From Clostridiales bacterium CHKCI001 (GTDB lineage: Bacteria; Bacillota; Clostridia; Lachnospirales; Lachnospiraceae): a DNA stretch of 49,554 nt. Below are positions 34,295 through 46,883 of the stretch, piece by piece; position 1 is the stretch's first letter, and every line of letters starts with the position of its first letter. The translations under genes were made by a program, and so were the position numbers. The notes below the pieces were generated by a model, which was not told where the DNA came from, searched no databases, and saw only the letters and a list, made by a program, of their open reading frames with translations. The stretch covers positions 1 to 49,554 of the forward strand of contig FCNS01000010.1 of assembly GCA_900045905.1 (NCBI GenBank). The letters are read 5' to 3'.

Positions 34295-36193
34295 CTATTT
34301 ACCTTTTATTTTTTCAAGAAACATATCTTCGTATTCTTTTAAAAAGTCTATGTAAAAAGAATTATTTAACATTTTGGCAATAGCCGCAGCCTGACAAAGT
34401 TTTCTTTGGCAGGCTGATTCTTTTTGAATCAGCCCTTTTTCCCCTAACATCTCTTGTTCTCTATTCCAAACAATATAATAACAGCATCTTACTACTCGCT
34501 CTATTGTCCCTTGTTGAAAAAAATGCTTGATGCTTTCATAGGCTTTTTCCGTTGATTTTTCATAATCCTGGCTATTACCAACTATACTTACATAATTTAC
34601 CAATATAAGATTATATGCATCATATTCTGTATATCCATACAAGTAATTATTTTGATAACTTTGAATAACTTTCTCCCAAATGGAAAGAGCTTTCTTATAT
34701 TTTTCTTGTTTTGCATATCCAATTGCCAGATTATTTAAAACCTTTACTTCTTGCCTCAATAATAATCGATCCTCTAATCTCTTATTTGGATATTCTGGAA
34801 CGGTATATAATAATGCCTGCTCCAATTTTCTTTTGTGCTTTTCTAATAACAATTGATACAACTCTTTCTCAAAAATCACTTTCATTGTTAAAAAATACTG
34901 CTTATTCTCTGGACAATAATCAATTAACTTTTTTTCTTTAAATTCATTTTCTAATTGTTTAAATAATATCTCTGCTTTTTTATATTGATTTCTTCGAATA
35001 TATTGATCGATACGTGCCTTTTTCCTAATATGATTTACATTCCCACCGTGCAGTTGGGTAATATAATAGGACTGTGGCAGCTTTAATTTCTTCATCCATT
35101 TAAAAAACGTTTTAACAGGACAGCTTCCTTCTAACTCAATTTTTTGGAATGATTGACTTGTGCAGACGTCCTCACAAAATTCTCTTTTGGATATTCTCCA
35201 AAATTTTCGGTATCGTTCTAACAATTCATTAAATACATAACAATTCCGATATCGTTCCATAGAATACAGCATATATGGATTCAAATTGCATTCTTGATAT
35301 AATTCAATAATTGTTGTTCTCTCAATTTGCATTTGTTCCAATCTTTTTTTTCTGCCATAACTAAGTGTTCGCCTTTTTTGAGCTTGTTGCTCTAACTTTA
35401 TATATTGATCTTGCAATTCAACCAAATGAAACAGTCTAGCATTACAATATAACATATTAATCCCTGTAATAGCATAATATCTAGCATCTTCATATTGTTC
35501 TTTTCTTTCGTATATCTTAGAAAGTTCCAAATAAACATATGGCATATACATAGCTGTTAAATTAGAAGAGATTTTTCTTCCTTTTGTATAATCCAAAATT
35601 TGTTTTAATATACGTTTAGCCTGTTCTAATTGATTTTTTCTTCGATAACAAGATGCTAATAAAGTTAAAAGCTCCATTTCTTCTGGTGCCAGACATAATT
35701 GTTTTAATGGTTTACTCTCAAACTCGGGGATTGTATAAGAAATTATTTCCTTTAACATAGAAATTTCCAGATTAATATTTCCGCTTCTCTGCATAATAAT
35801 TAATACTCGCATTTTTCCAATAAACTGTCGATGGATCACATGTTCATTTATTATAGCTTTTTCATACTGTTGAATCAATTGTTCTGCATCTTCATATTGC
35901 TTTTGATTATATGCTTCATAAATTTTTTCTCGCTGAATAAAACGCTGTGCATCTTTTTTTAAAATAATCATCTCTACTTCGCCAGGATCCAGTCCAACTC
36001 TTTTTAAAATTCGATCTACTACAATCTTATCATCAATATATTGACCTCTACCTAATTTATAGAAACCATTAATTTGACAAACACCTTTTACAATATCTTT
36101 CAACCGATCCCCATTTTCTTCTCGCTTATACTCAATCAAAGCTTTTAAATCTTCCCTATATAAGTTTTCTTTTCTCTTTTCTCCACATACCAT
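34295..36193 (-). CDS. Tandem HTH-TPR regulator, RRNPP-like (copy proximal to the peptide)
   Basis: About 632 aa. It looks like two fused copies of an XRE-TPR regulator (numbered from the 36202 ATG). HTH-like segment 1 is at ~18-73 (YREDLKALIEYKRE...VVDRILKRVGLDP). TPR block 1 is at ~95-270 (AYNQKQYEDAEQLIQQYE; LASCYRRKNQLEQAKRILKQ). HTH-like segment 2 is at ~325-376 (ELLERYRKFWRISKREFCED...FFKWMKKLKLP). TPR block 2 is at ~400-600 (NLAIGYAKQEKYKKALSIWE). SYTIPEF and LYTVPEY mark the same place in each half. The ATG at 36193 has AAAGG at proper distance; that at 36202 does not. No signal peptide. Proposed as the receptor of the adjacent peptide. Confidence 0.7.
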   Translation of the reverse strand: MVCGEKRKENLYREDLKALIEYKREENGDRLKDIVKGVCQINGFYKLGRGQYIDDKIVVDRILKRVGLDPGEVEMIILKKDAQRFIQREKIYEAYNQKQYEDAEQLIQQYEKAIINEHVIHRQFIGKMRVLIIMQRSGNINLEISMLKEIISYTIPEFESKPLKQLCLAPEEMELLTLLASCYRRKNQLEQAKRILKQILDYTKGRKISSNLTAMYMPYVYLELSKIYERKEQYEDARYYAITGINMLYCNARLFHLVELQDQYIKLEQQAQKRRTLSYGRKKRLEQMQIERTTIIELYQECNLNPYMLYSMERYRNCYVFNELLERYRKFWRISKREFCEDVCTSQSFQKIELEGSCPVKTFFKWMKKLKLPQSYYITQLHGGNVNHIRKKARIDQYIRRNQYKKAEILFKQLENEFKEKKLIDYCPENKQYFLTMKVIFEKELYQLLLEKHKRKLEQALLYTVPEYPNKRLEDRLLLRQEVKVLNNLAIGYAKQEKYKKALSIWEKVIQSYQNNYLYGYTEYDAYNLILVNYVSIVGNSQDYEKSTEKAYESIKHFFQQGTIERVVRCCYYIVWNREQEMLGEKGLIQKESACQRKLCQAAAIAKMLNNSFYIDFLKEYEDMFLEKIKGK

Positions 36194-36255
36194 TTTCTTC
36201 ATCCTTTCTCACTACGTACATCACTACTTTTAAGACTAGTTCCAAAGACAAGAAA

Positions 36256-36295
36256 GGCCGACACAATATCTCCTATTCTTATAGATGTGTCGGCC
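36256..36295 (-). terminator. Strong hairpin between the two regulator genes
   Basis: GGCCGACACA (36256-36265) pairs perfectly with TGTGTCGGCC (36286-36295); the minus-strand product is followed by TTTCTTGTCTTT. It would end the upstream regulator's transcript, so the downstream regulator needs its own promoter in the short gap to 36193. A direct repeat TCACTAC (about 36209-36227) lies there. Confidence 0.75.
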
Positions 36296-36453
36296 GTTCT
36301 ATATACTATAATTTCTCAAAATATGATAAGTTCGTCACTTGTGCAATTAATTTAGATATTCTACATAACATTCACTTCTCTATATATTTCAAATATTAAC
36401 ATAATCTTACATTTTTCTCAATAAAAAAACTTCTACAAAATTTGCCATTTTTT

Positions 36454-38331
36454 TTAATAAAGTTTTTTTCTATGCTCACTTAAAAATTCAATATAAGCTG
36501 TATCATTTAACATTCTTGCTAAAACTTCCGCCTGTTTTAACTTTTTCTTGCACAGACTATTCTTTTTAACATCTTTATTTTGTTCCAATAATTCTTGTTC
36601 TTTATCCCACACAATATCATAACAACATCTTAACATTCGCTCTATAATTCCTTCTTTTAAAAGATACTCTATAATTTTATACGTCTTCTCGTCAGATGTC
36701 TTGTAATCTCCATTTGATCCAATCATACTTGCATTATTGACTGCAATTAGATCCCACTCATCATATCGTGCTCCTTGGCATACCCATTTATTTAAGTAAT
36801 TTTTTTCTATTGGTGTCCATATTTCAATACTTTCTAGATATTTCCCCCGACCGCCATATCCAGCTGCCAAATTATTTAACACACGTATTTCTTTTCTGCG
36901 AAGTGGATAGTTAGAGAGATCAATTTCTTCATATTTAGGAATTGTAAGACTCAACGCTTCTCTTAAACGACTTTCATATTCTTCTAAAGAAATACTATGT
37001 AACTCCCTTTCTAAAACAGCTCTCATTCTCAAAAAATATTGTTTATTTTCTGGGCATATATCTTTTAAATGTTTGGCCTCAAAAATTTCTTCCAATTGAT
37101 TAAACAATACTTCTGCTTTTTCATATTGTTGTCTTCGTATATAGTGTTCAATGCGAAAATACATTTTAATATGATCGGTATTTCCTCCATGAAGCTGTAT
37201 CATATAATAAGTTTGAGGCCATCCAATTCGCTCCATCCAATCATTAAATGTTTTCTTTGGATCACTAGTTCCTTTTTCTATACTCATATATGCAGTTGCA
37301 GTACAAATCCCCTTATAAAAATTTTTTCTGGACAATTTCCAAAAATTACGATAAAAAATCAATAGTTCATTAAATATATAACAACTCTGATATCCATCTG
37401 TTGGATACAAACGATATGGATCCAATTTTGATTCTTTATATAATTCTACAAGCACCTTCCTTTCTTCTTTTACCTGTTCTATTCTTGTTTTTCTCCAAGA
37501 ACTTAGTTTTTGTTTCTTAGCAATAAATTGCTCTATTCTTAGATACTGTTCTTGTAATGCAACTAAATAGGAAGCTTTTGCAGTACCACATAAGATTTTA
37601 ATTCCTGTCAAGGCATAATATCTTGCATCTTCATACTGTAATTCTGCTTCACAAACTTTTGATAACTCCAAACAGGCAAACGGTACATAGGAACTTCTTA
37701 GATCTTCTGACATTCTACGATTTCTTGCATAATAGAAAATTTCTTTTAATAATACTTTCGCACGAGTGAGTTCATTTCGTCTTCTATAGCAAGATGCTAA
37801 TAAAATTAAAAGTTCCATTTCTTCTGGTGCAAGTGATATTTTTCTTAAAGGCACCTTTCCAAAATTTGGAACTGTATAGTTGATTGCCTCTTTTAATATT
37901 GGTATAATCTGACTCATATTTTTATTTTGCTGAATCATCATCCATGCACGCATTTTCTTTACAAATTGCTGATGAATCAAATGCATTTCTTTTATCTCTT
38001 CCTCATACTCTTGAAGGAGCCGCTCCAGTTTATCATATTGTTTCTGATTATAAACTTTATATATTTCCATTCGTTTTGAAAAACGCTCTGCATCCCGTTT
38101 AAAGATAATCATTTCTATTTCTGCTGGATCAATTCCTACTCTTCTTAACATTCGATCCATAACAATTTTATCTTCTGCATGATACCCTAAAGTAATTCGA
38201 TCTAAGCTGCTCATTGGAATGATTGACTGGATAATATTCCATAGTCGTTCATTATTTTCTTCTCTCCTATAATCAATCAAGTATTTTAAATCTCTTGCAT
38301 AAATGCTCTCCTTCTCTTGTTTCTTTCCCAT
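36454..38331 (-). CDS. Tandem HTH-TPR regulator, RRNPP-like (paralog)
   Basis: About 625 aa from the ATG at 38331 (AAAGGA upstream; the frame opens at 38397). Same four-block plan as its neighbour and clearly homologous along the whole length. Examples: YARDLKYLIDYRREENNERL, APEEMELLILLASCYRRRNE, LELSKVCEAELQYEDARYYA, ELLIFYRNFWKLSRKNFYKG and LNNLAAGYGGRGKYLESIEI. The HTH segments are degenerate, so DNA binding is uncertain. It lies 76 bases downstream of addA; the linking gap has an 8-bp hairpin. No own peptide gene was found next to it. Confidence 0.65.
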   Translation of the reverse strand: MGKKQEKESIYARDLKYLIDYRREENNERLWNIIQSIIPMSSLDRITLGYHAEDKIVMDRMLRRVGIDPAEIEMIIFKRDAERFSKRMEIYKVYNQKQYDKLERLLQEYEEEIKEMHLIHQQFVKKMRAWMMIQQNKNMSQIIPILKEAINYTVPNFGKVPLRKISLAPEEMELLILLASCYRRRNELTRAKVLLKEIFYYARNRRMSEDLRSSYVPFACLELSKVCEAELQYEDARYYALTGIKILCGTAKASYLVALQEQYLRIEQFIAKKQKLSSWRKTRIEQVKEERKVLVELYKESKLDPYRLYPTDGYQSCYIFNELLIFYRNFWKLSRKNFYKGICTATAYMSIEKGTSDPKKTFNDWMERIGWPQTYYMIQLHGGNTDHIKMYFRIEHYIRRQQYEKAEVLFNQLEEIFEAKHLKDICPENKQYFLRMRAVLERELHSISLEEYESRLREALSLTIPKYEEIDLSNYPLRRKEIRVLNNLAAGYGGRGKYLESIEIWTPIEKNYLNKWVCQGARYDEWDLIAVNNASMIGSNGDYKTSDEKTYKIIEYLLKEGIIERMLRCCYDIVWDKEQELLEQNKDVKKNSLCKKKLKQAEVLARMLNDTAYIEFLSEHRKKLY

Positions 38332-38363
38332 TATTTTTCCTTTCCCCATTTTCTCTATGTAGA

Positions 38364-38387
38364 GCGGATATGGAAACCAATATCCGC
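38364..38387 (-). promoter_or_regulatory. Hairpin in the addA-regulator gap
   Basis: GCGGATAT (38364-38371) and ATATCCGC (38380-38387) form a perfect 8-bp stem; CTCTA/TAGAG adjoins it. There is no T-run on the minus strand, so an operator or processing site is as likely as a terminator. Confidence 0.35.
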
Positions 38388-38407
38388 CACTATACAAACA
38401 TAATTCT

Positions 38408-41400
38408 TTATAATAAAATTCCTTCTTTCAACGCAAATGAATAAATCCATTTTTGTTTAACTGGTTTTTGGCTAAGTCTCTCCAAGGCTTGTTTATAATA
38501 ATCCAGCTGAATCTGATAACGCTGTTTTAATTGCTGTACTCCTGTTTCTGAATCAACTCGATCCGTCTTATAATCAATTAAAATCCAACCATCCTCTTCT
38601 TCTATTGCTGCATCAATTACACCTTGTATCATAACCCACTCATTTTCTCCACCATGGAATTTAGAGTCTAACTCTTGCGGTGTCACTCCAATAATAAATT
38701 GTTGTTCAGTTTTCAATGTTCCTTGTTGCTGTGCTTCGATTACTTGCTTTCCAAGTGTGTTTCTGTAAAAATCCACAAAATCCATATCCCATATTATATC
38801 TCTTTCCTCTTTTGTTAAAATTCCCGCCTCAATTAATCGATTGAGATCTTCTCCTAATGTCTTTTTTCGAACTGGAAGCGTTGGGCATAAATGCTGCAAT
38901 ACTTTATGATACACCGTTCCCTTCCAAGCTCCCCCTTTACTTTTTTCTTCTTGTCTTAGAAAACGAGGAATTACTTCTTGTGTAAAACTTTCTTTTTCCA
39001 ATACATCTTCTTCTGGAACAAGCGAAGTTGCTTCTTCCTCCTGTAAATGCAGTCTTTTTAATTGAGAAACGGAAGTCTTAGCCTGGATTTTTTCCATGTC
39101 GCTATAATGATAATTGAATTCAAATCGGTGCTGAATCTGAGCTGCCATTTCTTTGTCGTAACAATTATCACTATCCCATTGTTCTAAAACAGTTTTTGAT
39201 ATTACATTTGCAGCTTGTTCTCTTGCTGTTAGCATAAGCAGATCATCTTGCTCAAACAATATAGCTTTTATTGGCGCTGGATCATGCCAAAGTGGATTTG
39301 TAAATGGTGCAGACATTTCTAATTTTTTATAAATTTCAGAAAATCCTTCCTGTTTTGCAAATACGGGAAGCAGCCAATCCAAATAGCATAATGCAGAACT
39401 CAAGGAAGTCATTCCCCAACGATTCCATTGAGCCAGGTGCTTTTTGATATATTCTTTCATGTCTTTTTTTACACTAGTTATAATCAGTTTTTCTTTAGCT
39501 CTTGTCAATGCTACATAGAGTACACGAAGTTCCTCTCCAAGATTTTCCAACATGATTTTTTTCTGAAACGTTCGCTTAACTAATGTAGGAGTACGTGTAC
39601 GAAGCTGCGGATTAATATAGTCCATACCGACTCCAAAATCAGAATGAAATACGACCCGACTTCTGGAATCCTGTTGATTAAACCGTTTCGAAGCACCTCC
39701 CAAAATAACAATTGGGAACTCCAGTCCTTTACTTTTATGGATGCTCATAATTCGGACTGTGTTTTCGTTTTCCCCTGATATCAATGCCTCTCCATAGTCC
39801 ACAGAAAATTTTTGTAATTTTTCAATATAACGAATAAATCGGAATAATCCATGATCACTCATTCCCTCATATTGAATCGCTTTTTCCACTAACATATCAA
39901 TATTCGCTTTTCTGCGTTCTCCTGCTGGCATTGCCATTACATAATCGTAATAGCCTGTTTCTTCTAACAACAGTAAAATTAATTCATGAAGTGTCATATA
40001 TTGAGCCGCACTCCTCCATTGTTCTAATTTTCTAGCAAATTTGATTAAATGTTTCCCTAGTGGATCTTCTGAAAAATGCTCCATATAAAAACGAAATGCC
40101 CCATAAAGCCCATTTCCCATCTGTTTTTTATAAGGAAGCTTCATCTGAGCAAGCTGTTCGTTACTTAACCCCACAATCGGAGAATGTAGCACAGATGCCA
40201 AAGGAATATCTTGAATTGGGTTATCAATAATCCGCAATAGATTTAACATTGTCTGCACTTCAATGGTTGTAAAATATCCATTTTGGGATTCTGCATAAGC
40301 TGGAATTCCCTGACTCATCAATGTCTCCACAAACGGATCTGCCCATCCAGTAATTGTCCGAAGCAAAATTACAATGTCGCGATATTCCGCTCTGCGATAT
40401 TCATTTTTCTCTTTATCCCATACAAATTGTCCTTCATCTGGATCGGTTAATTCTTTAATTCGCTTTGCAATGAAACGAGCCTCCCATTCCCGCTCTGTTA
40501 ATTGTTCTTCTTCCTCCTCCCATTCTCCAGATTCTTCTCCATTTAAAGAAAGCATCAATAATTCTGTTTTTCCTCCAACTTTATAACTTGTTGGCTCATA
40601 TTCCAATCCTGGATGCAACGCAACATCTTTTGTATATTCAATATCTCCAAGCTGTTTTTTCATAATCTGATAGAAAATATAATTGACGCTATTTAATACA
40701 TCTGTACGGCTTCTAAAGTTTTGATGCAGTTCAATTTTCTGATGCTTACTTTCTATCGTAGTATAGGTTTCATATTTCTCCATAAATAGCTCTGGTCTTG
40801 CCAAGCGAAATTTATAAATACTTTGTTTTACATCTCCTACCATAAACAAATTTGGACGCCCAAACCGTTCTGAGGTAACACTTGTTAAGATTACTTCCTG
40901 CACATAATTACTATCCTGATATTCATCAATCATCACTTCTTCAAATAATTCTGCATATTGGTCAGCCGCTTCTGTTGGAATAATTCGTTCAATTGATTTC
41001 CCATTTTCATCCAAAACAATTTCTCGTTTGACTAAAATTTTCAATGCCAGATGTTCTAAATCATGAAAATCTACAATGTTTCTTTTTCTCTTTTCTTTCG
41101 TGTAAGACTCTGCAAACTCCAATGTTAAAGCAACTAATTGTTCTACAGCCTGTCTGGCTCCTTGCAAATCCAACATTACTTGCTCAGGTTCTTTTGAGAA
41201 ATATGATTTTACAATTCCTTTTATACCTGTCTTCACTTTTTCTCTTAACATGGAAACGATATCGGCTTTCTCTTGACTGTAAGTATCCGTTTTCTTTCTG
41301 CGAGGTTTTACTTCAAACTTAATATTAGACAGTATACTCGCTACCTGACTATAATGATCCAATTTTTTAGCTGCTTCTGCAATTCTTTCACGCTCAATAC

Positions 41401-42154
41401 TGAATTTCTCCACATAGGAATATGGACCATCTTCTTCATTGCAAATTTCTAAAATCTGATCATAAATTTCCTCATATTCCTTCATTTGTACTTGAATGTG
41501 ATACATTAAAAATTTCATCCAGCTTTCCTGTTCCATCTGAGACAAGGAATCAATCTGATACTGTTTCATCGCATCATTTAACCATTGCTCTGGCCATGGA
41601 TAACTTCTAGAAAAGTCGTAACACTGTAAAACCAAATCCATGAGTCCACTATCATCTCGTCCCGTAGCATAAGTTTCTACAAACTGAATAAACGCTTCTT
41701 CCGCTTTTTCATAGTGCCTTTCTAACATCGCTTCCAGCACATCCGCTTTTAATAAATCGAGTTCTCCTTCATCTCCAATTCGAAATGCTGGATCCAGCTC
41801 AATTGTATGGAAGTAACTTCGTATGACAGAAAGACAAAAACTGTGAATGGTCGTAATTTGAGCATGATGAATTAAGGTAAGCTGTCTTTGTAAGTGTACC
41901 TCACCTGGATTTTCTTCTACTTTCTTTTCCAATGCCTGACGAATCCGCTCTCTCATCTCCCCAGCCGCTGCATTTGTAAATGTTACGATTAAAAGCCGAT
42001 CAATATCAACTGGATGCTTCGGATCACTAATTTTTGCTAAAATACGTTCAACCAATACAGCTGTTTTTCCACTGCCTGCTGCTGCTGATACTAGAATGTT
42101 CCGTTCTCTCAAATCAATGACTTGCTGTTGTTCTCTCGTCCATGAAAATGCCAT
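38408..42154 (-). CDS. addA: ATP-dependent helicase/nuclease subunit A
   Basis: About 1248 aa. It is the UvrD-like helicase and nuclease subunit of AddAB, which resects double-strand breaks for recombination. N-terminal Walker A is SAAAGSGKTAVLVERI, then LLIVTFTNAAAGEMRERI, VMIDEYQDSN, GDVKQSIYKFR, SIHKSKGLEFPIV and LYVALTRAKEKL. The C-terminal RecB-type nuclease has GTVYHKVLQHL, VIDAAIEE and LIDYKTDR. The ATG at 42154 has GGAG six bases upstream; one at 42166 lacks a site. The usual partner addB is not upstream here, which is atypical. Confidence 0.95.
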   Translation of the reverse strand: MAFSWTREQQQVIDLRERNILVSAAAGSGKTAVLVERILAKISDPKHPVDIDRLLIVTFTNAAAGEMRERIRQALEKKVEENPGEVHLQRQLTLIHHAQITTIHSFCLSVIRSYFHTIELDPAFRIGDEGELDLLKADVLEAMLERHYEKAEEAFIQFVETYATGRDDSGLMDLVLQCYDFSRSYPWPEQWLNDAMKQYQIDSLSQMEQESWMKFLMYHIQVQMKEYEEIYDQILEICNEEDGPYSYVEKFSIERERIAEAAKKLDHYSQVASILSNIKFEVKPRRKKTDTYSQEKADIVSMLREKVKTGIKGIVKSYFSKEPEQVMLDLQGARQAVEQLVALTLEFAESYTKEKRKRNIVDFHDLEHLALKILVKREIVLDENGKSIERIIPTEAADQYAELFEEVMIDEYQDSNYVQEVILTSVTSERFGRPNLFMVGDVKQSIYKFRLARPELFMEKYETYTTIESKHQKIELHQNFRSRTDVLNSVNYIFYQIMKKQLGDIEYTKDVALHPGLEYEPTSYKVGGKTELLMLSLNGEESGEWEEEEEQLTEREWEARFIAKRIKELTDPDEGQFVWDKEKNEYRRAEYRDIVILLRTITGWADPFVETLMSQGIPAYAESQNGYFTTIEVQTMLNLLRIIDNPIQDIPLASVLHSPIVGLSNEQLAQMKLPYKKQMGNGLYGAFRFYMEHFSEDPLGKHLIKFARKLEQWRSAAQYMTLHELILLLLEETGYYDYVMAMPAGERRKANIDMLVEKAIQYEGMSDHGLFRFIRYIEKLQKFSVDYGEALISGENENTVRIMSIHKSKGLEFPIVILGGASKRFNQQDSRSRVVFHSDFGVGMDYINPQLRTRTPTLVKRTFQKKIMLENLGEELRVLYVALTRAKEKLIITSVKKDMKEYIKKHLAQWNRWGMTSLSSALCYLDWLLPVFAKQEGFSEIYKKLEMSAPFTNPLWHDPAPIKAILFEQDDLLMLTAREQAANVISKTVLEQWDSDNCYDKEMAAQIQHRFEFNYHYSDMEKIQAKTSVSQLKRLHLQEEEATSLVPEEDVLEKESFTQEVIPRFLRQEEKSKGGAWKGTVYHKVLQHLCPTLPVRKKTLGEDLNRLIEAGILTKEERDIIWDMDFVDFYRNTLGKQVIEAQQQGTLKTEQQFIIGVTPQELDSKFHGGENEWVMIQGVIDAAIEEEDGWILIDYKTDRVDSETGVQQLKQRYQIQLDYYKQALERLSQKPVKQKWIYSFALKEGILL

Positions 42155-42200
42155 AGAATTCTCCATTCTTTAACTATAATGATAGTATTTAATAAATATT

Positions 42201-42229
42201 ATTATACTTTATCTTTGTCAATTTTTCAA
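42201..42229 (-). promoter_or_regulatory. Promoter of addA
   Basis: Minus strand: TTGAAA (42224-42229), 17-bp spacer, TATAAT (42201-42206), about 45 bases before the ATG. It gives addA a start independent of the bgl operon. Confidence 0.6.
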
Positions 42230-42259
42230 CGCCATTTCGTGAGAATCAATAAGAAAAAC

Positions 42260-42287
42260 GGAGTACCCTCCCGAAGGAAGGTACTCC
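42260..42287 (-). terminator. Terminator of the bgl operon
   Basis: GGAGTACC (42260-42267) pairs with GGTACTCC (42280-42287); on the minus strand it is followed by GTTTTTCTT, a proper U-tract. It lies directly after the bglA-type gene. Confidence 0.85.
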
Positions 42288-42314
42288 CATCTATAGATAT
42301 TGAGAAAAGGGCTT

Positions 42315-45648
<3,334 letters not shown>

Positions 45649-45717
45649 TTCCCTTTTCTCCTTCTTTGTTTACTCGTGCGCACTGTTTATCAGCTTTTCT
45701 CTCTATCTGATGTTATT

Positions 45718-45745
45718 AATATATCATTTTCCCATAATTTTTCAA
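45718..45745 (-). promoter_or_regulatory. Promoter of the bglP-bglA operon
   Basis: Minus strand: TTGAAA (45740-45745), 16-bp spacer, TATATT (45718-45723), about 65 bases before the ATG. Confidence 0.5.
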
Positions 45746-45800
45746 TATTTCCCAATTCTATTGGTGGTTTGTTTCAAATTTTTATTTTATTTTTTGTTTT

Positions 45801-45829
45801 TTTCATGAAACCTTGTTTCGCATATGAAA
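45801..45829 (-). promoter_or_regulatory. Possible RpiR operator upstream of bglP
   Basis: TTTCATGAAA (45801-45810) is a perfect palindrome, followed by TTTCGCATATGAAA (45816-45829). TTTCATG/CATGAAA also makes up the long palindrome before the RpiR gene at 46835-46864, supporting a shared binding site. Confidence 0.4.
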
Positions 45830-45857
45830 AAATCAGCTATCTTTTTATGCAAAATGC

Positions 45858-45879
45858 CGATAGGCAATTTTACCTATCG
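45858..45879 (-). terminator. Possible terminator after the RpiR-type gene
   Basis: CGATAGG (45858-45864) pairs with CCTATCG (45873-45879), loop of 8; moderate T content on the minus-strand side (GCATTTTGC). It would separate the regulator from bglP. Confidence 0.4.
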
Positions 45880-45943
45880 ACATCTTAATTTACAATCTAA
45901 CAAGAATGGGACAGTCCACGTGTAAACATAGAGTATATTACCC

Positions 45944-46807
45944 TTATACTTGATTAATTAATGTCCAGAGACGATCTCTACTCCGTTCTTCATAAGTTTG
46001 ATTCAACAACATATTTTCTTTATACTGGTAACTAAACTCCATCCCAAATATAACATCTAATAAATATTTTACTCCTGTTGAAAACAATACGGTTCCAAAA
46101 TCATCCATTGCAGCACGTGCCATTGTATAAAGCCGTTCATCTCCCATTTTCCCCAATGTACGCTCTTTTCCACACGTAATAACAATTGTTTTTGTTTTAC
46201 TACGCTTTAATGTTTTTGCAATTTCTACAAGACGAGCATTTTCTCCTGTACGGCTAATAATAATTGCCAAATGTTTTTCTCTGCTCACAAGTGCATTTAA
46301 TTCTTGAATATTTGTTTCACTATATACATTGGCAACCTTTCCACTATGAAACAATAAATTACGAGCATACATTGCCAAAGCTACATTTGCATCATACACA
46401 TAAAAATCAATATATTCTGACTGACGCACCAATTTTCTAATTCGCATCATTTGTTCCAAAGAAAGCATATCTTTTGTTTCTTGTATTGCTCTTTTATAGG
46501 TTTCCTCTACTTTACGAAGTATAGTAACAACACTTTCTTGTTCGGAAATGGAAATTTCTTCTTCTTTTTCAGGCGTATCATGATATTTTAATTCACTTAA
46601 AAAACGAAGTTTAAAATCGGGATATCCTTTACACCCTAATTTTTGGCAGAATCGAGTAACTGTCGCAGCACTCGTAAAAGTCAACTCCCCTAACTTTCTC
46701 GAAGATAATGAAGCTACTTCTTCTGGATGCTGTAAAATATACTGACAAATGTCGTGTTCACGCTCTGTATAATCGGTTATATTCTGCATTTCACGTAGTA
46801 ATCCCAT
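45944..46807 (-). CDS. RpiR/MurR-family transcriptional regulator
   Basis: 287 aa. The N-terminal RpiR HTH is DYTEREHDICQYILQHPEEV, then LGELTFTSAATVTRFCQKLGCKGYPDFKLRF. A C-terminal SIS sugar-phosphate domain follows (about 105-270: YIDFYVYDANVALAMYARNL, AIIISRTGENARLVEIAKTL). These proteins sense phosphosugars; here probably the phosphorylated beta-glucoside. It precedes bglP-bglA on the same strand. Confidence 0.92.
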   Translation of the reverse strand: MGLLREMQNITDYTEREHDICQYILQHPEEVASLSSRKLGELTFTSAATVTRFCQKLGCKGYPDFKLRFLSELKYHDTPEKEEEISISEQESVVTILRKVEETYKRAIQETKDMLSLEQMMRIRKLVRQSEYIDFYVYDANVALAMYARNLLFHSGKVANVYSETNIQELNALVSREKHLAIIISRTGENARLVEIAKTLKRSKTKTIVITCGKERTLGKMGDERLYTMARAAMDDFGTVLFSTGVKYLLDVIFGMEFSYQYKENMLLNQTYEERSRDRLWTLINQV

Positions 46808-46834
46808 CCCTTTTTCTCCTATCCCAATAAGTTG

Positions 46835-46864
46835 AAAGTTTCATGTTAACACACATGAAACTTT
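46835..46864 (-). promoter_or_regulatory. 30-bp palindrome upstream of the RpiR gene
   Basis: AAAGTTTCATGT (46835-46846) and ACATGAAACTTT (46853-46864) are exact inverted 12-mers, 6 bases apart and 28 bases upstream of the start. On the minus strand a TTGAAT-N17-TACAAA promoter ends just before it. An autoregulatory operator fits best; a terminator of the upstream gene is the alternative. Confidence 0.5.
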
Positions 46865-46883
46865 TGTATTTCGCTATCCCCAC

